Shown in pieces: positions 1-6,226 of a stretch of 6,234 nucleotides of DNA; position 1 is the first letter of the stretch; each line of letters begins with the position of its first letter. The stretch is taken from NCBI GenBank assembly GCA_027046525.1, contig JALTYD010000027.1, positions 1-6,234 of the forward strand. Direction: 5' to 3'. The position numbers and the translations under genes were made by a program. The notes beneath the pieces are model-generated. The model worked only from the letters and a program-made list of their open reading frames with translations, had not been told where the DNA came from and did not search any database. Source of the stretch: Pyrodictiaceae archaeon (GTDB lineage Archaea; Thermoproteota; Thermoprotei_A; Sulfolobales; Pyrodictiaceae).

Positions 1-8
1 TATATACG

Positions 9-14
9 CACCTC
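9..14 (-). promoter_or_regulatory. Possible ribosome binding site of a divergent gene off the left edge
   Basis: Read on the minus strand, these bases are GAGGTG, the same motif that precedes hyuB in this window. Only eight bases remain between it and the window edge, so a minus-strand start codon would fall at or just beyond position 1, the right spacing for an archaeal start. No coding sequence is visible, so a left-hand gene divergent from the PAP2 gene is an inference from this motif alone. Confidence 0.3.
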
Positions 15-141
15 GTTACGTAGAATCAGGTATAAGTTGGCAGAAACATGTTAATAATACTTACTATTTACAATACGTATAATTAGCTGTAATGCATAGT
101 GTTAGTACTAGCTATAGTAGCTAGTTTAACTGGGCTGAGCT
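15..141. promoter_or_regulatory. Intergenic region upstream of the PAP2 gene
   Basis: This AT-rich stretch contains no supportable gene. TATA-like candidates for the plus-strand gene are GTATAATTA at about 78-86, which would give a leader of some 30 bases, and CTATAG at 112-117, whose centre lies about 27 bases before the ATG and would fit a leaderless transcript. No good Shine-Dalgarno motif is visible before the ATG at 142 (the bases there read GGGCTGAGCT), which mildly favours leaderless transcription. The promoter assignment is tentative. Confidence 0.35.
107..125. repeat. Perfect 8-bp inverted repeat upstream of the PAP2 gene
   Basis: The arms are ACTAGCTA (107-114) and TAGCTAGT (118-125), separated by TAG. 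The repeat ends 16 bases before the PAP2 start codon and covers the CTATAG that would be the TATA element of a leaderless transcript, so it could be an operator. The window is unusually rich in CTAG, which makes short palindromes of this kind more likely by chance, and no regulator gene is visible next to it. Confidence 0.45.
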
Positions 142-1011
142 ATGAAGATAACAAGACCACAGATAGAGAAACTATTGCTATCCATACTTGCTCTGATCCT
201 CTCATATTTCTCTGCTGGGTGTATACGCGAATCTATAGACTTGTGTATAGCTACTAGTTTTCTAGGCTCAGAGTACTTCTTTATTGTCGTTGGATTAGCA
301 CTATATAATCTCACTGGTAGAGATAGAGGACTAAGAATTATCATTGCTTTACTATTAGTTGCATCTACTACTGGGCTACTCAAAGTTGTAGTTAATTCTC
401 CACGACCTCCTGCTAGTGAATGGCTAGTACATGCTAGTGGGCCTGGGTTCCCTAGTGGTCATGCAGCTATTACAACTAGTTTCTGGATTATCTTATTTCT
501 AGAGACTAGTAGCTTAGTAGCTCTAGCTATAGGTGTAGTACATATAGCTGGTGTTGTAGCTAGTAGAGTTATTCTTAGAGTACACTATCCTGTAGATGTA
601 GTTGGGGGTGTAGCTGTTGGCCTAGTATTGTCTTATTTGTACTGGCTAGTTTCTAGAAAGACAGGTGCTAGGGTTAAAGAAGAACTATATACTGCACTGC
701 TATGTACTATACTAGCATCTACTTCTCTAGTACTAGAGAGTGAATATATTTCTCTCTGGATGCTACTAGGGTTGTCTATAGGAGTACTACTAGGACTACT
801 AACAGTATCTAGGCGCGTGGAGAGTATCCGTTCCTGGCAGATATCTCATGGTATAATCGGTTTCATATCAGCATCTATATTCATAGTAGTGCTACTCTTA
901 CTACAAACACCCTACTATCTACTCATAGGATCAGCTATGCTAGGATATATAGGCATAGTTGCTGCACCATTACTCGAGAAACAAGTACAGGCAAAGATAT
1001 CTCGGACGTAG
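142..1011 (+). CDS. PAP2-superfamily membrane phosphatase with extra C-terminal membrane helices
   Basis: This is a 289-residue integral membrane phosphatase of the PAP2 (phosphatidic acid phosphatase type 2) superfamily. All three catalytic motifs are intact: K81-x6-R88-P89, P104-S105-G106-H107, and S141-R142-x5-H148-x3-D152. His148 is the expected nucleophile, assisted by Asp152, and His107 the expected acid. Hydrophobic segments at about 11-28, 43-57, 65-83, 108-122, 124-143 and 152-170 make the usual six-helix core. Beyond it, residues about 184-276 add three or four more hydrophobic segments that the core does not need. Family members remove phosphate from lipid or isoprenyl (di)phosphates at the membrane. 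In archaea, recycling of dolichyl diphosphate or turnover of polar-lipid precursors is plausible, but the substrate cannot be read from sequence. The ATG at 142 lacks a clear ribosome binding site. The radical SAM gene follows closely on the same strand and is probably co-transcribed. The gene is the densest in CTAG in this window, with about 22 copies. Confidence 0.9.
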   Translation: MKITRPQIEKLLLSILALILSYFSAGCIRESIDLCIATSFLGSEYFFIVVGLALYNLTGRDRGLRIIIALLLVASTTGLLKVVVNSPRPPASEWLVHASGPGFPSGHAAITTSFWIILFLETSSLVALAIGVVHIAGVVASRVILRVHYPVDVVGGVAVGLVLSYLYWLVSRKTGARVKEELYTALLCTILASTSLVLESEYISLWMLLGLSIGVLLGLLTVSRRVESIRSWQISHGIIGFISASIFIVVLLLLQTPYYLLIGSAMLGYIGIVAAPLLEKQVQAKISRT

Positions 1012-1047
1012 ATATGTATTCTCTAGGTGGAGGGCAAGTATAGATAC

Positions 1048-2103
1048 ATGATATCTAGGAAAAAAGCACTACTATGGAACATAAGAGAGATTCATGGAAA
1101 GAAGCTAGTAGAATGTAATGTATGCAGTAGGAATTGTACTATAGGCCCAGGGATGAGGGGTTTCTGTAGAAATAGAGTAAATATCGATGGAGAACTCTAC
1201 GTAGAGTATTTTGGTGTACTAAGTGCAGTTGAGAGTAGGCCTATCGAGATCAAACCCTTCTTCCACTACTGGCCAGGTAGTACAGCTCTAACATTTAGCG
1301 GGTGGGGTTGTAGTTTTAGATGCCCATGGTGCCAGAATTACCACTTGTCTCAGCGTGATCCAAACCCCCTACTAGGAGTCTATCTCCAGCCTAGTGAACT
1401 GGTAGAAAAAGCCGTAAAGATAGGTGATGAAGGTATATGTGGTAGTTTTAACGAACCTACAATACACCTAGAGTATATCCTAGAAGCAGCAGAAGAAGCT
1501 AGAAAGAGAGGACTATATTCTACGATCGTAACAAATGGTTATATGAGTAGAAGGGCTCTAGAGAAACTATTAGATGCTGGTGTTGATGGCTATAGTATCG
1601 ATATAAAGGGGTGCCCAGAGACCTACGAGAAGATACTAGCAGCTAACCCAGACACTGTTTTCAGAAATGCTAAGTATGTACTAGATAATGAAGGACATGT
1701 AGAGATGGTCTTTCTAGTAGTCACCAAAGCTAATGATACGTGGGACTGCATAGAATGGGTACTCTCTAGGCACATAGAGTTACTAGGGCCGGAGACTCCA
1801 CTACATGTTAATAGATACTATCCAGCGAATAGATGGAGTGAACCACCTACTCGTATAGATCTACTCCTACAGATAGCAGAAAGAGCTAGAGAGATAGGCA
1901 TAGAGTATGTCTATGTAGGGAATGTCATGGATCCATCGCTTGAATCGACTAAGTGTCCTAAGTGTGGAAAGATGCTAATTATTAGACACTTATACAGTAT
2001 TGTAGAGTATAGATTAGAGAGAGACAAGAAGTGTCCTAGATGTGGCTACAGAATACCTATACGAGGAAACTATATCGAGAAGAAATACCATAGAGTAGTC
2101 TAG
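1048..2103 (+). CDS. Radical SAM protein, AmmeMemoRadiSam / PflA-like (COG1180)
   Basis: This is a 351-residue radical SAM enzyme related to pyruvate formate-lyase activating enzymes, closest in layout to the radical SAM member of the AmmeMemoRadiSam group. An N-terminal cysteine cluster (C23, C26, C30, C40, with the family pattern around GFC) precedes the 4Fe-4S motif C88-x3-C92-x2-C95 (CSFRCPWC). Family motifs follow: FNEPT near 135-139, IDIKG near 184-188 and HVNRYYPA near 253-260. The C-terminus adds a second metal-binding pair, C303-P-K-C306 and C329-P-R-C332, typical of a zinc ribbon. The enzyme should cleave S-adenosylmethionine to form a 5'-deoxyadenosyl radical; its substrate is unknown, and no glycyl-radical enzyme, AMMECR1 or Memo gene is visible here to act as partner. 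The ATG at 1048 is preferred because GGAGG lies at 1029-1033, although the 14-base spacing is long; an in-frame GTG at 1027 would add seven residues but has no ribosome binding site before it. The gene lies 15-36 bases after the PAP2 stop codon, depending on start. Confidence 0.88.
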   Translation: MISRKKALLWNIREIHGKKLVECNVCSRNCTIGPGMRGFCRNRVNIDGELYVEYFGVLSAVESRPIEIKPFFHYWPGSTALTFSGWGCSFRCPWCQNYHLSQRDPNPLLGVYLQPSELVEKAVKIGDEGICGSFNEPTIHLEYILEAAEEARKRGLYSTIVTNGYMSRRALEKLLDAGVDGYSIDIKGCPETYEKILAANPDTVFRNAKYVLDNEGHVEMVFLVVTKANDTWDCIEWVLSRHIELLGPETPLHVNRYYPANRWSEPPTRIDLLLQIAERAREIGIEYVYVGNVMDPSLESTKCPKCGKMLIIRHLYSIVEYRLERDKKCPRCGYRIPIRGNYIEKKYHRVV

Positions 2104-2105
2104 CT

Positions 2106-3752
2106 CTAGGGGTTGTAACAGTATTCTCTTACTGCTTGTTCTAGTGTTATTCGTCCTTCTCTGAGATCTTTCTCTACGAGTTCTCTCGGTCTCTCGCAGG
2201 GATCTCCATAGCCTCCTCCTCCAGGTGTCTCTATAACTACTGTATCTCCTACTTCTAGGAGTATTCTAGCTTTACTTGGTAGTTCTATTACTCTACCATC
2301 ATTCTTTATAACAGCATATCTAGCTGGTGTACCAGGTTTACCACCTCTTAGACCCCATGGTCTAGTCTTCTTACGTTCTCCTGTTACTGTCAGTGTTACT
2401 CCATCTTCTAGTACTTTGAATATCCTCCTCATACCATTTCCTCCTCTATACTTGCCTGGTCCACCGCTTGCTGGTCTTATACTATATTCTAGGAATCTTA
2501 TAGGGTACTCTGTTTCTAGTACTTCTATAGGTGTATTTAGTGTATTAGTCATATGTACATGTATTGCATCTACTCCATCTTTTCCAGGTCTTCCACCCAT
2601 TCCTCCCCCAATTGTCTCGTAGAATGCCCAGCCTCTACCTCCTATTGCTATATTGTTCATAGTACCTGCAGCTGCTGCTGGTACTCTATCTGGTAGTGCT
2701 TTTGCTAGTGCTCCTAGTACTACATCTGCTATCCTCTGGCTTGTTTCTACGTTTCCTCCAGATACAGGAGCTGGTTTTTTAGGATTCAGTAGTGTTCCCA
2801 GTGGTACTCTAATATCTACTACTTCTAGGAAGCCATAGTTTATCGGCATCTCGGGGTCTAGGACGCTTTTTAGTGCATAGGTTGTTGCTGCTACTGTGAC
2901 TCCATATACTGCATTAATAGGTGCATCTACTTGTCTGTGTGTACCTGTATAGTCTGCTATTATGTTGTTCTTCTTTATGTCTAGTTTTAGCTTTATATTT
3001 ATGAGTTCTTCCTCCCATTCCATGTAGTCTTCGAAGATATATGAGCCTTCTACGCCTAGTTCTTCGAGGATGCTAGTAGTGTATCTACTCGTGTAGTCTA
3101 TTATATCCTCCCATGCTTCTAGGAGTGTTTTTACTCCATACTTTCTAGCTAGTTCTAGTATTCTTTTTTCTCCTACATTCAGAGCAGCTATCTGTGCTTT
3201 TAAGTCTCCTCTAAGGTAGTGTGGTGTTCTAACATTTGACTCTAGTAGTCTTACTACATCTTTTTTTAGCTCGTTTTTCTCCATTATCTTTGTTGGTGGT
3301 ATAACTATTCCCTCTTGTATTAGTTCTCTTACGTCTCCACCTAGGCTGCCAGGTACACTACCGCCTACATCGACATGGTGAGCTTTATTTGCTACTAGTG
3401 CGACTATATCTCCATCGACATATACTGGTTTTATCATTGTTATATCGTTGAGGTGTGTTCCAGCTATATATGGATCGTTTACTACAACTACATCTCCTTC
3501 TCTTAGTACTTCTCCTTCTTCTTCGAGGTATCTTAGAGTGTTGAAAGCGCCTACACTCATACTACCTATATGGACTGGTATATGTTCTGCTTGGGCAACT
3601 AGTCTACCATCGGGTGTAAGTACAGCACAGCTATGGTCTAGTCTATCTTTTATATTCGGGCTATAAGCTGTATTTCTTAGAACAATACCCATTTCCTCGG
3701 AGGCATATATTGCTGCATTCTTTATTACTTCTACTGTTATCTTGTCTACCAC
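2106..3752 (-). CDS. hyuB: Hydantoinase/oxoprolinase family protein, subunit B (HyuB)
   Basis: This full-length 548-residue protein is the B subunit of the ATP-dependent hydantoinase / 5-oxoprolinase / acetone carboxylase superfamily, the subunit thought to carry out ring opening or carboxylation on the substrate activated by HyuA. Visible family signatures, in order, are RNTAYSPNIKDR (26-37), AEHIPVHIGSM (55-65), NDPYIAGTHLNDIT (92-105), HHVDVGG (125-131), the glycine-rich stretch ending GGGMGGRPGKDG (382-393) followed by HVHMTNTLNTPIE, RPASGGPGKYRGGNG (426-440) and TPGGGGYGDP (509-518). There is no signal peptide or membrane segment, so it should be cytoplasmic. Translation starts at a GTG preceded by GAGGTG with eight bases between; hyuA ends only three bases upstream, so the two genes are surely one operon and probably translationally coupled. 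Sequence alone cannot tell whether the substrate is 5-oxoproline, a hydantoin or another cyclic amide. The stop codon is two bases from the stop of the convergent radical SAM gene. Confidence 0.93.
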   Translation of the reverse strand: MVDKITVEVIKNAAIYASEEMGIVLRNTAYSPNIKDRLDHSCAVLTPDGRLVAQAEHIPVHIGSMSVGAFNTLRYLEEEGEVLREGDVVVVNDPYIAGTHLNDITMIKPVYVDGDIVALVANKAHHVDVGGSVPGSLGGDVRELIQEGIVIPPTKIMEKNELKKDVVRLLESNVRTPHYLRGDLKAQIAALNVGEKRILELARKYGVKTLLEAWEDIIDYTSRYTTSILEELGVEGSYIFEDYMEWEEELINIKLKLDIKKNNIIADYTGTHRQVDAPINAVYGVTVAATTYALKSVLDPEMPINYGFLEVVDIRVPLGTLLNPKKPAPVSGGNVETSQRIADVVLGALAKALPDRVPAAAAGTMNNIAIGGRGWAFYETIGGGMGGRPGKDGVDAIHVHMTNTLNTPIEVLETEYPIRFLEYSIRPASGGPGKYRGGNGMRRIFKVLEDGVTLTVTGERKKTRPWGLRGGKPGTPARYAVIKNDGRVIELPSKARILLEVGDTVVIETPGGGGYGDPCERPRELVEKDLREGRITLEQAVREYCYNP

Positions 3753-3755
3753 TAT

Positions 3756-5819
3756 CTAGCCACCTCTCCCGACTATATGAAGTGATCCGAATTTATCTAT
3801 ACTAAGTACATAACCTGGTGGAACTAGTACTGTACTATCTGGTAACTCGACTACTACGGGGCCTACTAGTTCTTCGCCTATTTGAGGATAGCCTTGGTAG
3901 ATAGTTGTTTTCTCCCAGCCTTTCTCGAAGAATACTTCTCTCTCACCAACTATTCTCCCTCTAAGCTTTATCTTCTCTACATGTAGTACTGGTTTCTCAG
4001 TAGCTCCTATTGCTTCGACAGCAGCTATAACATATTCTACTGGCTCCTCTGGGCTACTGAATCCATACCTTGCTCTGTGTAGTTCGTGGAATGCTTTTGT
4101 AGTTGCTTCTACGCTATCCATGTAGGGGACTCTTAGAGTATAGCCCTGCCCCCAGTACTTGGCCTCGATAAACCTCCTCAGTATCCTCTTATTTACTCTA
4201 ACGCCTTCTGATTCTAGTATCCTATGTGCTTTTTCTTCAAGCTCTTCGAATATCTCTTCGAGCTCTCTATCAGCTACTTTATCAGCTCTCTTTACTACTG
4301 GCGCATGCAGATAGTGTTTATAATCTGTAAACAAAAGACCTAGAGCACTAAAAACACCTGGTTCTGGAGGTACTATCGTCTCTTTAACACCTAGTTCTTC
4401 TCCCAGCTCAACAGCATGAAGCGGGCCTGCGCCTCCGAAAGCATATAAGCTGAATTCTCTAGGATCATGGCCTTTCTCTATACTTACTAGTCTTAGAGCT
4501 TTAGCCATCACTGTATTTGCTAGCTTAATTATAGCCCATGCAGTTTCTACAACATCTAGGCCTAGCTGGTCAGAGAGTTTCTTTATTGCTTCTTCTGCTA
4601 GATCTCTCCTTATAGGTACTCTTCCTCCTGCTAGCTTCTCTGGCAATCTACCTAGAACTAAGTTTGCATCAGTAATTGTAGCTTCTCTCCCTCCACGTGC
4701 ATAACAAGCTGGGCCTGGATCAGCACCAGCACTTACAGGTCCTACTCTTAGTGCTCCACCAGCGTCTATCCAAGCTATTGTGCCTCCTCCTGCGCTTACT
4801 TCTGCTAGATCTATATAGGGGTATCTTACCGGGTAACCACTTCCTCTCACTAGTCTGCCCATGTGCATCTTACCGCCGACTTCGTATAGTGTTGTTACCT
4901 CAGGTTCACCGCCTATAATACTTGAAGCTTTAGCAGTTGTACCACCCATATCAAATCCTAGAGCTTTACTTATCCCCTGGAGTCTAGAGAAGTAGGCAAC
5001 GGCTACTGCTCCTGCACTAGGACCACTCTCGATAAAAGCTGCTGGTTTTTCTACAGCTTCTTCTACACTAGCTACTCCCCCGCTACTCTGCATTACTAGG
5101 AGCTGGCCATGGAATTCTCTACGCTGTAGTTCTCCTAGTAGTTCTTCTAAGTATTTCGAGAGAACAGGTTTTAGTACAGCATTTACTATAGTTGTACTTG
5201 TACGTTCATACTCCATCGGCTGTGGATCGGCTTCGCTGCTGAGTACAGTGATAGAGCCTGGGCATGTATCTCTTATGATTTGTTTTATTTTTATTTCGTG
5301 TACTGGGTTTCTATAGCTATGGAGGAGACTTACTGCGAATACTATTGGTTTTTCTCTCCTACTATGCTTACAGTATTTCTCTACTATGGATTTTATTTCT
5401 CTAGGATCAATAGGTTCTAGTTCTTTGCCACTCGGGTCTAGTCTACCTTTTACACCATATCTCTTATCTCGAGGAACTAAGGGTCTCGGCCTATCAAAGA
5501 ACAAATTGTAGAGTTCTGGTCTATTCTGTCTACCTATTTCTATAACGTCTTCTAGTCCACGATTAGTGAGGAGTACTACTTCAGGTGGTTCTATTCCTGC
5601 CTGGCCGAAGAAGAGATTTGTACCCAGAGTAGTAGCATGTATGACTGTTCTTACTTCTCCATAGTTTTTTACTAGTTCATCAAGACCTCTCATTATAGCT
5701 TCTACTGGTCTACGTGGTGTTGTTAGTACTTTTAGAGAAGCTAGTACACCTGTCTTTTCATTGAATACTACTATGTCTGTAAAAGTACCTCCTACATCTA
5801 CTCCTACTCGGATAACCAC
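3756..5819 (-). CDS. hyuA: Hydantoinase/oxoprolinase family protein, subunit A (HyuA), ATP-binding
   Basis: This is a 687-residue A subunit of the hydantoinase/oxoprolinase family, which has an actin/hexokinase-like ATPase fold and phosphorylates the substrate so that HyuB can act on it. The N-terminal phosphate-binding motif DVGGTFTD is at residues 8-15, followed by HATTLGTN (61-68), ESGPSAGA (264-271), the second phosphate-binding motif FDMGGTTAK (289-297), SAGGG (342-346), SAGADPGPACYARGG (363-377), FGGAGPLHA (461-469) and GVFSALGLL (488-496). A C-terminal domain typical of the family follows, and the length is normal. I chose the GTG at 5819 rather than an in-frame TTG at 5840: it gives the usual family start (a few residues before DVGGTFTD), and a TATA box lies about 26 bases upstream, which fits a leaderless mRNA. 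The extra seven residues from the TTG include two cysteines and match nothing typical of the family. It heads the hyuA-hyuB operon and is divergent from a putative transporter. Substrate is unassigned. Confidence 0.93.
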   Translation of the reverse strand: MVIRVGVDVGGTFTDIVVFNEKTGVLASLKVLTTPRRPVEAIMRGLDELVKNYGEVRTVIHATTLGTNLFFGQAGIEPPEVVLLTNRGLEDVIEIGRQNRPELYNLFFDRPRPLVPRDKRYGVKGRLDPSGKELEPIDPREIKSIVEKYCKHSRREKPIVFAVSLLHSYRNPVHEIKIKQIIRDTCPGSITVLSSEADPQPMEYERTSTTIVNAVLKPVLSKYLEELLGELQRREFHGQLLVMQSSGGVASVEEAVEKPAAFIESGPSAGAVAVAYFSRLQGISKALGFDMGGTTAKASSIIGGEPEVTTLYEVGGKMHMGRLVRGSGYPVRYPYIDLAEVSAGGGTIAWIDAGGALRVGPVSAGADPGPACYARGGREATITDANLVLGRLPEKLAGGRVPIRRDLAEEAIKKLSDQLGLDVVETAWAIIKLANTVMAKALRLVSIEKGHDPREFSLYAFGGAGPLHAVELGEELGVKETIVPPEPGVFSALGLLFTDYKHYLHAPVVKRADKVADRELEEIFEELEEKAHRILESEGVRVNKRILRRFIEAKYWGQGYTLRVPYMDSVEATTKAFHELHRARYGFSSPEEPVEYVIAAVEAIGATEKPVLHVEKIKLRGRIVGEREVFFEKGWEKTTIYQGYPQIGEELVGPVVVELPDSTVLVPPGYVLSIDKFGSLHIVGRGG
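3761..3766 (-). promoter_or_regulatory. Ribosome binding site of hyuB inside the hyuA 3' end
   Basis: On the minus strand these bases read GAGGTG, complementary to the 3' end of archaeal 16S rRNA. They lie eight bases before the hyuB GTG start and within the last codons of hyuA (Gly-Arg-Gly-Gly-stop). The arrangement fixes the hyuB start and suggests that hyuB translation is coupled to that of hyuA. Confidence 0.75.
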
Positions 5820-5840
5820 AGGGATAATACACCTACACAA

Positions 5841-5848
5841 ATATATAA
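5841..5848 (-). promoter_or_regulatory. TATA box of the hyuAB operon
   Basis: On the minus strand the bases read TTATATAT, a good archaeal TATA element, with AACTAGA immediately upstream where a TFB-recognition element would sit. Its centre is about 25-26 bases from the GTG at 5819, the normal distance from a TATA box to the transcription start. Transcription would therefore start at or next to the start codon and the mRNA would be leaderless, which agrees with the lack of a well-placed Shine-Dalgarno motif. Confidence 0.65.
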
Positions 5849-5917
5849 TCTAGTTTTAGTCTTTGTATTAAGAGAGTATTATAAGTTCCTAGCTGAGATA
5901 CCATACTTATGCATGAG
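5849..5917. promoter_or_regulatory. Centre of the divergent hyuA / small membrane protein promoter region
   Basis: This non-coding stretch lies between two outward-facing TATA candidates and is the only place for shared control of the hyuAB operon and the plus-strand membrane gene. A 6-bp inverted repeat, ATAAGT (5881-5886) and ACTTAT (5905-5910), sits near its middle with an 18-base gap. It is short enough to be chance, so no operator is claimed. No gene is supportable here. Confidence 0.35.
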
Positions 5918-5927
5918 TTATATTTAT
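5918..5927 (+). promoter_or_regulatory. Probable TATA box of the small membrane protein gene
   Basis: The bases TTATATTTAT resemble an archaeal TATA element. A transcript starting about 26 bases downstream, near 5948, would have a leader of about 24 bases that includes the AGGTG ribosome binding site. A second AT-rich candidate, TATAACATA at 5937-5945, is closer to the gene but would start transcription beyond the ribosome binding site, so I prefer the upstream one. Confidence 0.45.
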
Positions 5928-5960
5928 TTCGTATCCTATAACATATTTTTACTTGTAAGA

Positions 5961-5965
5961 AGGTG
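5961..5965 (+). promoter_or_regulatory. Ribosome binding site that decides the start of the small membrane protein
   Basis: AGGTG lies six bases before the ATG at 5972, ideal spacing. It overlaps an in-frame GTG at 5963, which therefore is more likely part of the binding site than the start codon. Confidence 0.65.
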
Positions 5966-5971
5966 TGTACA

Positions 5972-6220
5972 ATGAATAGTGAGACAACAGAAGGACAAGC
6001 TCCTAGAGAATACAGATTGTTTAGGAAAACTGAAGACTACCTGGGAGTTATATTCTTCGTAGTAGCCTACCTCTTGATGTACTGTCTAATATTTGCTGAG
6101 AGCTTGAATGTTGCTGATCCTAGTACTTTTGGCCTTAGTAAAGCATTTGCATATAGTCTGTTCGTGTGGGTGTTAATAATGCTATCTATAATCTACGCAG
6201 CAGCTAGGATTTGGAGGTAG
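5972..6220 (+). CDS. Small two-helix membrane protein, possible symporter small subunit
   Basis: This 82-residue protein has a polar N-terminus (about 1-22, containing FRKTEDY), a hydrophobic helix at about 24-43, a short loop containing NVADPSTFG, and a second helix at about 59-79 ending in ARIWR. I do not recognise it with certainty. Its size, two-helix layout and position directly before a tightly coupled gene resemble the small subunits (DUF485, DUF4212 or DUF3311 type) encoded just upstream of sodium/solute symporters. That would make it an accessory part of a secondary transporter in the cytoplasmic membrane. The start is the ATG at 5972 because AGGTG lies six bases upstream. Its final codons form the ribosome binding site of the next gene, so the two are probably co-translated. 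It is divergent from hyuAB, and could serve uptake of a HyuAB substrate, which is inference only. Confidence 0.75.
   Translation: MNSETTEGQAPREYRLFRKTEDYLGVIFFVVAYLLMYCLIFAESLNVADPSTFGLSKAFAYSLFVWVLIMLSIIYAAARIWR
6213..6218 (+). promoter_or_regulatory. Ribosome binding site for the gene at the right edge
   Basis: GGAGGT overlaps the last codons and stop of the small membrane protein gene (Trp-Arg-stop) and stands eight bases before an ATG at 6227. It is the strongest Shine-Dalgarno match in the window and indicates a second gene in the same operon. Confidence 0.7.
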
Positions 6221-6226
6221 AGATCC

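Noticed and set aside
126..383. Minus-strand open reading frame of 85 codons opposite the PAP2 gene
   Set aside because: It lies antisense to a gene with intact catalytic motifs, has no recognisable domain, and has no promoter or ribosome binding site of its own.
1424..1430. GTGATGA resembling the C box of an archaeal C/D guide RNA
   Set aside because: It encodes Gly-Asp-Glu within the radical SAM gene and no CTGA D box follows within the next 60 or so bases.
2416..2838. Two short plus-strand open reading frames opposite hyuB
   Set aside because: They are Pro/Ser-rich translations of the reverse strand of conserved glycine-rich hyuB motifs, so they are shadows rather than genes.
3448..3666. 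Plus-strand open reading frame opposite the N-terminal part of hyuB
   Set aside because: It is a Ser/Thr-rich antisense translation with no start signals and no family resemblance.
4697..4918. Plus-strand Leu/His-rich open reading frame opposite hyuA
   Set aside because: It is antisense to the conserved SAGADPGPACYARGG region of hyuA, has biased low-complexity composition, and lacks a ribosome binding site.
2106..5819. Acetone carboxylase identity for the hydantoinase-family pair
   Set aside because: The small gamma subunit is absent on both sides, and the two-gene layout and lengths fit the general HyuA/HyuB type better.
5881..5910. ATAAGT / ACTTAT inverted repeat as an operator or hairpin
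   Set aside because: Only six base pairs with an 18-base gap in AT-rich DNA, so chance is likely; mentioned in the intergenic entry but not claimed as a site.
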